Of a stretch of DNA of 64,000 bases, positions 35,710-43,037 are shown one piece after another. Under the pieces are notes generated by a model, which ran no database searches, was not told where the DNA came from, and was given only the letters and a program-made list of their open reading frames with translations. Origin of the DNA: CAYZJV01 sp964482325 (lineage in GTDB: Bacteria > Spirochaetota > Spirochaetia > Sphaerochaetales > Sphaerochaetaceae); the NCBI GenBank assembly GCA_964482325.1, contig CAYZXD010000010.1:7223-71222 (forward strand), read 5' to 3'. The position numbers and the translations under genes were made by a program. Within the stretch, counting starts at the first letter, position 1, and each line of letters starts with the position of its first letter.

Positions 35710-38620
35710 TAGACTGGCTATTCGAAGTGCCTATTCACTGCTGTGGGGTACAGCTCTTCCTCGCCAGATCATGGCATATCTGGATTCTCAGGGATGTCAT
35801 ACCGTAGCCATAACCGATCGAAACAATCTCTATGGATTACACGAAATTCGAGCGGCAGCAAAAGAACACGGCATGCTGGCAATCACTGGGTCAGAACTTA
35901 CAACACCCCAGGGATCACTTTTTGTCTTTGTACAATCTCCCACTGGGTACGCCCGGCTATGTACCATCCTTTCTCATATGCACATGCCTCAGGAATATGA
36001 TGTCATTGCGGCCCTGCGAACCGATGCAACCGGATTGATCGTAGTCACAGATTCCTCTCCCCTCCTGCAGGAACTTGCACCTGCAGCAGTTTCCCTGTAT
36101 GCGGCAATCACCCCGCGACAGGTGGGAAGCATACCGACAGCGCGAGCATTGGGCATACCGTTGGCAGCAATCGATGATGCAACATTCCTCAGCGCGCAGG
36201 ATTATTCCATACACCGGGTATTGCGCGCTGTGGCAACCGGAACCACCATCGGCATGCTTGAGGAGGCAGATACCGAATCGCCAGAGGCCTATATCCTCAA
36301 CCGCTCCCGCTATGAGGAACTTTTATGTTCATGGCCGGAAGCCCTGGCACATACTGAATCAATTGCCGCTGCCTGTGCACACATACCTCTGTTCGAATCG
36401 TTGGTATTCCCCCCATACCGACTTCATGGGAGCTCTGCTCACACAGAACTGAGAAAAAGGGTAATTTTTGGAGCTGAAAAACGATACGGGGAACTTTCTG
36501 ATGCAATTCTCAGTCGCATTGAGTATGAATTGGAAATCATCGGAAAGAAGGGATTCGATACGTACTTTCTGGTCATGGATGACATTGTAGCGTTGGCAAG
36601 CAGAACCTGCGGAAGAGGTTCCGGTGCAGCATCGATTGTTTCATATGCGCTCGGGATCACCAATGTGGACCCGATTGCTCACAATCTCTATTTTGAACGA
36701 TTTCTCTCACCCGGGCGCACCGATCCTCCCGATCTCGATGTCGATTTCGCCTGGGATGAACGGGATGCGGTGTTGCATGCGGTCATTGAACGATTCGGGA
36801 GCGATCATTGTGCGCGGGTGGCAAATCATAACCGGTTCCGGTTTCGTTCTGCCCTTCGTGAGACGGCACGTGCCCACGGAATTCCCGATGGAGATATCAC
36901 CCAGACGGAACATTTGATGGCAACCGATGGTATTACCGCCGTTACCGATCCGCTGTGGCATACCATCATGACATTGAGTGCACAGATTGAGGGATTGCCC
37001 CGGGGACTTTCCCTGCATTGCGGCGGTCTGGTGATCACCCCTGAACCGATCTGTCACTATGCCCCGATAGAACAATCTGCTGAAGGATACCCGCTCCTGA
37101 CTTGGGAGAAAGAGGGAACTGAGGCAGCCGGACTCGTAAAAATTGATCTGTTGGGAAATCGGTCATTGGCAGTAATACGTGATGCATTGCACATGGTGAA
37201 TCAGTCGGAGACCATTATTGATGAATATCACTGGAATCCACAGGAAGACCCCGCTGTCGTGCAGGCTCTTTCAGTAGGTGATTCCCTGGGAGTCTTCTAC
37301 ATTGAATCGCCGGCGATGCGACAGCTTCAGCAGAAAACCGGAAAAGGTGATTTTGCCCATATTGTTATCCATTCATCAATTATCCGACCTGCAGCTAATG
37401 CCTGTATCACCGAATATGTACGCAGACTGCATGGGGGCCATTGGGAACCGCTGCATCCCCGTCTCGAAGAGATTCTCCGGGAAACCTATGGCATTCTCTG
37501 TTATCAGGAGGATGTATCAAAAGCTGCGGTGGCCCTGGCAGGATTCAGTGAATCTCAAGCCGACACATTACGGAAAATCATAGCCAAGAAGACCAAAGAT
37601 GAACGGCTCTCCTCGTATCAGCAGCAGTTCCTTTCCGGCTGCCGTGCACAGGGAGTATCATCCCAGGCAGCTGAATCGGTGTGGGAAATGATGCTCTCCT
37701 TTGAAGGATATTCATTCTGCAAACCCCACTCAGCTTCCTATGCTATGGTCTCTTTCCAGTCGGCATACTTACGCGTACACCATCCTGCAGCTTTCCTTGC
37801 CGCCGTACTTACCAATCAGGGAGGATACTATCGGCCACAGGCATATATCAGTGAAGGACGCCGCATGGGCTTGCAGATAGCTGGCCCGGATATCAACCGC
37901 AGCGAAATTGCCTACACTGCCGAAGGAAACACAATCATTGTCGGTCTTATGGCCATAGCCGGTCTTTCTACTCAAGCGATGCACCAGATCGTCAGGCAAC
38001 GAAAACGGTATGGCCCATTTCGTTCGTTGGAAGATTGTGCAGGGAGACTCCCCCTGCATCGGGATGACTGGACAGTACTGGCTGCAGCAGGAGCCTGTGA
38101 TTCGCTTCTCCCCACAGCAGCCCGCAGTTTACAGTTACGTACGGTGTTGACAACTCAAAGTGTCACTGATGGTCAGATGGATCTATTTTCAGTTTCTCAG
38201 AAACAGCAGAAACTCCCTGCGGCAACATCACGGAACAGATCACAAGAGCTGATGCAGGAGTTTGAAATTCTCGGGTTTCTCCGGGACCATCATCCGCTTA
38301 TGCTGTGGGCACCCCTCATTTCCCGCATCTCCCGGATAGCTGCCCGGGATCTTGAGTTTTTTGTCGGCAAACGCGTCGTGGTAATCGGATGGCCGGTAAC
38401 CCGGAAGACTATTTGGACAAAAACAGGGCTCCCTATGGATTTTGTCTCCTGTGAGGATGAAACGGCACTATTTGAAACAGTCCTGTTTCCTCACACCTAT
38501 GCACGGTATCGCAACCTCCTGTTCGGGCAGCACCCGTTGGTTATCACCGGTACGGTTTGTCGTGAGCATATGGCCATTTCAGTCGAAGTACATACCATTA
38601 CCCGGCTACCGCAACACTGA
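35702..38620 (+). CDS. dnaE2: DnaE2/ImuC-like error-prone DNA polymerase III alpha subunit
   Basis: 972 residues, shorter than replicative DnaE (about 1160). PHP domain at 1-200, palm motif P-D-L-D346-V-D348-F with both metal-binding Asp, third Asp in K-I-D-L-L-G-N near 485, fingers, (HhH)2 near 780, and a C-terminal OB domain. The PHP N-terminal H-x-H has become A-I-R-S, so its metal site is broken. A clamp-binding pentapeptide Q825-M-D-L-F829 lies between the HhH and OB regions. The ATG overlaps the imuB-like stop by eight bases. With ImuB it would form a translesion mutasome. A replicative DnaE must be elsewhere; this placement and the short size argue for DnaE2. Confidence 0.85.
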   Translation: MPSRLAIRSAYSLLWGTALPRQIMAYLDSQGCHTVAITDRNNLYGLHEIRAAAKEHGMLAITGSELTTPQGSLFVFVQSPTGYARLCTILSHMHMPQEYDVIAALRTDATGLIVVTDSSPLLQELAPAAVSLYAAITPRQVGSIPTARALGIPLAAIDDATFLSAQDYSIHRVLRAVATGTTIGMLEEADTESPEAYILNRSRYEELLCSWPEALAHTESIAAACAHIPLFESLVFPPYRLHGSSAHTELRKRVIFGAEKRYGELSDAILSRIEYELEIIGKKGFDTYFLVMDDIVALASRTCGRGSGAASIVSYALGITNVDPIAHNLYFERFLSPGRTDPPDLDVDFAWDERDAVLHAVIERFGSDHCARVANHNRFRFRSALRETARAHGIPDGDITQTEHLMATDGITAVTDPLWHTIMTLSAQIEGLPRGLSLHCGGLVITPEPICHYAPIEQSAEGYPLLTWEKEGTEAAGLVKIDLLGNRSLAVIRDALHMVNQSETIIDEYHWNPQEDPAVVQALSVGDSLGVFYIESPAMRQLQQKTGKGDFAHIVIHSSIIRPAANACITEYVRRLHGGHWEPLHPRLEEILRETYGILCYQEDVSKAAVALAGFSESQADTLRKIIAKKTKDERLSSYQQQFLSGCRAQGVSSQAAESVWEMMLSFEGYSFCKPHSASYAMVSFQSAYLRVHHPAAFLAAVLTNQGGYYRPQAYISEGRRMGLQIAGPDINRSEIAYTAEGNTIIVGLMAIAGLSTQAMHQIVRQRKRYGPFRSLEDCAGRLPLHRDDWTVLAAAGACDSLLPTAARSLQLRTVLTTQSVTDGQMDLFSVSQKQQKLPAATSRNRSQELMQEFEILGFLRDHHPLMLWAPLISRISRIAARDLEFFVGKRVVVIGWPVTRKTIWTKTGLPMDFVSCEDETALFETVLFPHTYARYRNLLFGQHPLVITGTVCREHMAISVEVHTITRLPQH

Positions 38621-38644
38621 TAATCGGATTTTTTGCGTAAAATT

Positions 38645-38673
38645 TTTACAGATTCCAAAAGATGCGCTACAAT
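38645..38673 (+). promoter_or_regulatory. Promoter of the nqr operon
   Basis: TTTACA (38645-38650), 17-base spacer, TACAAT (38668-38673). The predicted transcript would have a leader of about 20 bases with AGGGAGG before the GTG at 38699. Confidence 0.55.
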
Positions 38674-38698
38674 AGAGTCCATTCAGAGGGAGGAAAAG

Positions 38699-39643
38699 GT
38701 GAAGATCCAGAAACAACAGGCAATGCGGAATGTCCTATACGCATTGTCTCCATTGTGTATTGCGGCAATCTACCTCTATGGCTGGCGATTTCTAGCCGTG
38801 CTTGCGGTTGTTGCTGCTGCGGGACTGCTGAGCGAATGGCTCATGTCTAGAAGGTATCAGCTGAAGGTAACCGAATCAGTGTTCGTCTCATGCGTACTGT
38901 TTACCCTGTCGTTACCACCGGGAATACCCCTGTGGATTGCAGCGGTCGGTATCGCATTCGGTATCGTGTTCGGTAAAATGGTATTCGGCGGATTCGGGAA
39001 AAATGTGTTCAACCCAGCTATTACCGCACGAGCTTTTGTGTATATCAGTTTCGGTGTACCGATGACAGCGCGGTTCATCCTTCCCCAGACGGCACTGAAC
39101 TGGTTCCCGGCCGGATTCGGCACATGGATGAGCACGGCTGACAGTGTCTCCGCAGCCACCCCCATGGCGACACAGAGCGCCTCGTATCTCGAGCTGCTTC
39201 TGGGGACAATCAGCGGGAGTTTCGGTGAAACTTCTGCCCTCCTTATCCTGCTCGGAGGAGCCTTTATAATCTACAAAAAGGCCGCCAACTGGAAAATAGT
39301 CGCTGGATCAGTCGGTGCTTTTCTTGTTTTGCAGACGATACTGTGGGCTTCGGGAGTACCGAAGGCAGCCGATCCCCTGTACGCTCTGCTCAGCGGGAGT
39401 TTTCTCCTCGGAGCCTGTTTTATGATCACCGATCCGGTATCATCATCGCAGTCAACGGACATCGGTCGCTGGGTGTATGGGGCAATCTTCGGGTTATTCA
39501 CGGTAATAATCCGGGTATTTGCCAACTGGGCAGAGGGAGTTACGTTCGCCATTCTGCTTGCAAATATGTTTGGACCGCTTCTTGACCATTACTTCAAACA
39601 GTTGAAGGCAAAGAAGAAGGCAAAATCGGGAGGTGCTGCATGA
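38699..39643 (+). CDS. nqrB: NqrB/RnfD-like subunit of Na+-translocating oxidoreductase (short form)
   Basis: 314 residues, about 100 shorter than canonical NqrB and closer in length to RnfD. Sequence motifs are NqrB-like: V-F-G-G-F-G-K-N-V-F-N-P-A near 95-107, A-T-D-P-V-S-like I-T-D-P-V-S-S near 245, and W-A-E-G-V-T-F-A-I-L-L-A-N-M-F-G-P near 290. The covalent FMN site reads D148-S-V-S-A-A-T154, one change from the D-x-x-(S/T)-G-A-T rule. Around ten helices. Start: GTG 38699 with AGGGAGG five bases upstream; the ATG at 38633 would put the start before the promoter. Overlaps nqrC by four bases. Confidence 0.88.
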   Translation: MKIQKQQAMRNVLYALSPLCIAAIYLYGWRFLAVLAVVAAAGLLSEWLMSRRYQLKVTESVFVSCVLFTLSLPPGIPLWIAAVGIAFGIVFGKMVFGGFGKNVFNPAITARAFVYISFGVPMTARFILPQTALNWFPAGFGTWMSTADSVSAATPMATQSASYLELLLGTISGSFGETSALLILLGGAFIIYKKAANWKIVAGSVGAFLVLQTILWASGVPKAADPLYALLSGSFLLGACFMITDPVSSSQSTDIGRWVYGAIFGLFTVIIRVFANWAEGVTFAILLANMFGPLLDHYFKQLKAKKKAKSGGAA

Positions 39644-40233
39644 AAACAGAAGGTTTCTATGCAAAGCGAATCCACCCAATAGTGATGATGGCTTTGATTA
39701 CCATAGTCTGTATTCTTGTAACGGCGACTCTGCACCTGGGCACGCTGGATCGCGTGAGGACTAATGAGCAGTTTTTCCTCTGGAGAAGCATCCTTGATGC
39801 CGCCGCAATACCGCATGATGGACAACCGGCTTCAGTTGCAGCTCTGTATCAGGAAGGGGTCACAGAACAGAACGGGATATTTCATGCAACCGGCCCCGAT
39901 GGTTCTCTTCGGTATGTGAAACAATATACCGGTCCCGGCCTGTGGGGTCCGATCACGGTAATGGTAGGATTTTCCGAAGATCTGACTACGTTATCGGGGG
40001 TCTCTATTGTGAGCCAGAACGAAACTCCCGGGTTGGGAGCACGTATCGAAGAAGCATGGTTCACCGCCCAGTTTGCCGATCGACAGGGACCTTTCACGAT
40101 GGTTGAAGAAGGCACAAGTGAAGGTCCGAACGAGATAGATGCCATCACCGGGGCCACTCGGACGAGTGAATCTTTCAGAAATATTATCAACAGAGCTGTT
40201 GCGGACAGCGAAACCATCGCAAGGGGGCAGTGA
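39640..40233 (+). CDS. nqrC: NqrC, FMN-binding subunit
   Basis: 197 residues with one N-terminal helix (about 13-33) and a periplasmic FMN-binding domain. G-P-G-L-W-G-P-I near 99-106 and E-T-P-G-L-G-A near 128-134 are conserved. The flavinylation motif D167-A-I-T-G-A-T173 is complete, so T173 should carry FMN added by an ApbE transferase (not in this window). Shorter than the usual about 260 residues of NqrC and closer to RnfG in length. ATGA overlap with nqrB. Confidence 0.9.
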   Translation: MKTEGFYAKRIHPIVMMALITIVCILVTATLHLGTLDRVRTNEQFFLWRSILDAAAIPHDGQPASVAALYQEGVTEQNGIFHATGPDGSLRYVKQYTGPGLWGPITVMVGFSEDLTTLSGVSIVSQNETPGLGARIEEAWFTAQFADRQGPFTMVEEGTSEGPNEIDAITGATRTSESFRNIINRAVADSETIARGQ

Positions 40234-40234
40234 T

Positions 40235-40849
40235 ATGGCAGCACCAGGTATGATAAAAAAGACATTTTTAGCCCCGCTGGGTAAAGACAATCCGGTATTT
40301 GCCCAGATATTGGGTATCTGTTCCACCTTGGCGGTGACCAATAAACTGGAAAATACGTTGGTCATGACACTGGGAGTTATGTTCACTACGGCACTTTCCA
40401 GCTGGACAGTCTCGGTGCTCCGCAAGTGGATTCCTTCAAGAATACGCATGATGGTGGAGACGATGATAATCGCCACCTATGTAATTATTGTAGATATCAC
40501 ATTGAAGGCATTTTATCCGGAGATGTGGAAACAGCTCGGTCCATACGTCGGCCTGATCATCACCAACTGTATCGTCATGGGAAGAATTGAGGCCTTTGCA
40601 CTACAGAACAAACCGGGACTTTCCCTCATTGATGGCCTTGCAAGTGGAATGGGATATGCTTATGTACTGCTCGTCATTGCCTTCTTTAGAGAATTGCTCG
40701 GAACCGGAACCCTCTTTGGATTCCAGATTCTCGGTTCGTGGTGGACCAGTTGGGCAATCATGATTATGCCGCCGGGAGGATTTTTCATGTTGGCAATATT
40801 CATGTGGATTGTCCGTGAAGCATTTTTGAAGGAGGGCAGCCATGAATAG
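40235..40849 (+). CDS. nqrD: NqrD membrane subunit
   Basis: 204 residues, six helices. Conserved NqrD features: N-P-V-F-A-Q-I-L-G-I-C-S-T-L-A-V-T near residue 20, I-P-S-R-I-R-M near 65, and L-I-I-T-N-C-I-V-M-G-R-I-E-A near 110, with the half-helix Cys residues that hold the membrane [2Fe-2S] cluster shared with NqrE. Starts one base after the nqrC stop triplet's neighbour, with AGGGGG upstream; overlaps nqrE by eight bases. Confidence 0.93.
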   Translation: MAAPGMIKKTFLAPLGKDNPVFAQILGICSTLAVTNKLENTLVMTLGVMFTTALSSWTVSVLRKWIPSRIRMMVETMIIATYVIIVDITLKAFYPEMWKQLGPYVGLIITNCIVMGRIEAFALQNKPGLSLIDGLASGMGYAYVLLVIAFFRELLGTGTLFGFQILGSWWTSWAIMIMPPGGFFMLAIFMWIVREAFLKEGSHE

Positions 40850-41435
40850 TATTATTTTCCCCTTTGCCGTATTCTTTGCCGCAATATTTACCAACAATAT
40901 CCTGCTTACAAACTATTTGGGTATGTGTTCCTTCCTTTCAGTTTCCAAGGAACTGGAAACTTCTGCGGGATTGGGTATTGCCGTAACATTTGTTCTTGCG
41001 GTCACCACCGCTATCAACTGGGTGGTCTATCACTTCCTGCTCGTTCCATTTCAGCTTGAGTATCTTCGGTTCATCGTATTCATCATCGTCATTGCCGCTT
41101 TTGTTCAGTTAATAGAGATGGTTATTGAGCGCTACAGTGAGGGACTCTATTTTGCTCTCGGTATCTTTCTCCCCCTGATCACCGTCAACTGTGCCATCCT
41201 CGGAGTATCACTGTTCATGGTTATCCGGGAATATACATTTATCACCAGTTTCTTCTTCGGTCTGGGCAGCGGTCTCGGCTGGCTGCTCGCTATTTTGGCG
41301 ATGGCTGGAATCAGGAAGCGGCTTCGCACGGCGAAAATCCCTGCAGGACTTGAGGGAGCAGGTATTGCTCTGATCATTGCAGGATTTATGGCGATGGCCT
41401 TCATGGGCTTTTCGGGCATGATCACGATTTCGTAG
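40842..41435 (+). CDS. nqrE: NqrE membrane subunit
   Basis: 197 residues, six helices in inverted topology relative to NqrD. F-T-N-N-I-L-L-T-N-Y-L-G-M-C-S-F-L-S-V-S-K near residues 16-36 and I-T-V-N-C-A-I-L-G near 110 carry the two Cys of the intramembrane Fe-S cluster. GGAGGG precedes the ATG. Part of the Na+ channel of NQR. Confidence 0.93.
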   Translation: MNSIIFPFAVFFAAIFTNNILLTNYLGMCSFLSVSKELETSAGLGIAVTFVLAVTTAINWVVYHFLLVPFQLEYLRFIVFIIVIAAFVQLIEMVIERYSEGLYFALGIFLPLITVNCAILGVSLFMVIREYTFITSFFFGLGSGLGWLLAILAMAGIRKRLRTAKIPAGLEGAGIALIIAGFMAMAFMGFSGMITIS

Positions 41436-41444
41436 GAGGGAAAG

Positions 41445-42548
41445 ATGATTGCAACATTACTCATCAGCGTTCTTATCATCACTCTGATTGCCATCGCTCT
41501 TGCCCTGCTCATGGTGATCGCGGATGCCACCGTCGGCAACTATGGAGTGGTGAAAATCACCATCAATGACAAAAAGGAATTAGAGGTAGCAGGAGGACAA
41601 CCACTGTTGAAGGCGCTCAATGGGGAAGGAGTTTTCATTCCCAGCGCCTGTGGCGGTCGTGGATCTTGCGGTTTATGCAAGGTCAGAGTAACCGAGGGAG
41701 GAGGAAACTACCTTCCCACCGAACTCCCGTGGATTTCTGAAGAGGAAAAGAAACAACAAGTCCGTCTTTCCTGCCAGTTCAAGGTAAAAAATGATGTTTC
41801 GATTCAGATACCTGAAGAGCTTTTCTCGGTACGTCAGTTTACTACGACCGTGGAACGTATACGTGATCTGACTCACGATATCAAGGAAGTACGTCTCAAG
41901 CTCAATGATCCGCCGAACATCGAGATGAAAGCCGGCCAATTCATCCAATTCCAGGTACCTGCCTACGAACTCACCGATGAACCTGTGTATCGTGCCTATT
42001 CAATGGCATCGGTACCGAGTGATACCACGCATGTCGAGTTGGAAATTCGTCTGGTTCCCAATGGTATCTGTACGACTTATGTGCATAAGCATCTGAAGGA
42101 GGGCGATACGGTTACGGTCAACGGACCGTATGGAGAGTTCTTCCTGAGAGATACTGAACGCGATATCATCTGCATTGCCGGTGGATCAGGTATGGCACCA
42201 TTGAAGTCGATTCTGCTCGATATGGCTGAAAAGGGAAGTAAGCGAAAGGCACGATATTTCTTTGGCGCCCGTACGGCTCGCGACCTGTTCCTGCTAGATG
42301 AGATGCATGAGCTCGAAGAACGGATGGAGAACTTTACATTCATACCGGCACTCAGCGATCCTGCACCGGATGATAACTGGACGGGAGAGACCGGCTTGAT
42401 CACTGACGTAGTAAAACGAATGGCGGAAAACGCACCCGAAGCAGAAGCGTATCTCTGCGGAAGTCCGGGTATGATCGATGCCTGTGTGAAGGTGCTCAGT
42501 GAACTCGGCATGCCTGAAGAACGTATCTACTACGACAAGTTCGCCTGA
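41445..42548 (+). CDS. nqrF: NqrF, NADH dehydrogenase subunit of NQR
   Basis: 367 residues. One N-terminal helix, a plant-type [2Fe-2S] domain (C69, C75, C78, C110) and an FNR-type FAD/NAD domain (R-A-Y-S-M-A-S near 185, N-G-P-Y-G-E-F near 225, G-G-S-G-M-A-P near 245). It takes electrons from NADH at the cytoplasmic face. Its presence, rather than RnfB and RnfC, is what makes this cluster NQR and not RNF. AGGAGGG nine bases before ATG 41445. Confidence 0.93.
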   Translation: MIATLLISVLIITLIAIALALLMVIADATVGNYGVVKITINDKKELEVAGGQPLLKALNGEGVFIPSACGGRGSCGLCKVRVTEGGGNYLPTELPWISEEEKKQQVRLSCQFKVKNDVSIQIPEELFSVRQFTTTVERIRDLTHDIKEVRLKLNDPPNIEMKAGQFIQFQVPAYELTDEPVYRAYSMASVPSDTTHVELEIRLVPNGICTTYVHKHLKEGDTVTVNGPYGEFFLRDTERDIICIAGGSGMAPLKSILLDMAEKGSKRKARYFFGARTARDLFLLDEMHELEERMENFTFIPALSDPAPDDNWTGETGLITDVVKRMAENAPEAEAYLCGSPGMIDACVKVLSELGMPEERIYYDKFA

Positions 42549-42562
42549 GAAAGGAGTCAATG

Positions 42563-43030
42563 ATGAAACAGACACCAGAATACGATGCAATTCAACGGCA
42601 GATGGCACCCGGGGTGATCACCTTGGACGGTTTTCTCGGTACAGACACGAGAAAGCTTGTCGATATCCTCAATGCAGATGATGCTGTTGTACGACACGCA
42701 GAGGTGACACATCAGCAGATTGCCCAACGGATGCAGTATTTTCGTGATGCGGGGCTGGATGGTCTCGGAGAATTCATAAAAATAGATGATCATTTTGAAG
42801 TCCGAGTCGATTCGGTGCGGGGAAAACTCCCCTCCCCGTTCGGGGGGCCCGGAATGTACGAAAAGGTGAATACAACGGTAGTGAATAAGAAAATCGGCAG
42901 AGAAGTCACCTATACCGATTTACACATTCATTTTGTTCGTGATCGCGGATTCTACGAAGGACAGGGCTCTCCCTACCGCATAGCACCCGAAGATCTGATT
43001 GCTGTTCTTGAGGTTCCCAGGTCTTTGTAG
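42563..43030 (+). CDS. Unknown protein at the end of the nqr operon
   Basis: 155 residues; I do not recognise it. It has no signal peptide, membrane helix or Cys residues, is rich in charged residues and looks like a globular alpha/beta cytoplasmic protein (K-I-D-D-H-F-E-V-R-V-D then D-L-H-I-H-F-V-R-D-R-G-F-Y-E-G). It starts 14 bases after nqrF with AAGGAG six bases before ATG 42563 (ATG 42560 also possible), so it is almost surely co-transcribed and may serve the complex or its assembly. It ends seven bases before a convergent gene. Confidence 0.7.
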   Translation: MKQTPEYDAIQRQMAPGVITLDGFLGTDTRKLVDILNADDAVVRHAEVTHQQIAQRMQYFRDAGLDGLGEFIKIDDHFEVRVDSVRGKLPSPFGGPGMYEKVNTTVVNKKIGREVTYTDLHIHFVRDRGFYEGQGSPYRIAPEDLIAVLEVPRSL

Positions 43031-43037
43031 TCTGAAG

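Noticed and set aside
38699..42548. RNF complex
   Set aside because: NqrF with plant-type 2Fe-2S and FAD domains is present and RnfB/RnfC are absent; NqrB motifs fit NQR better than RnfD despite the short length.
42820..42850. GC-rich hairpin resembling a terminator
   Set aside because: It lies in the middle of an intact coding frame and has no T-run.
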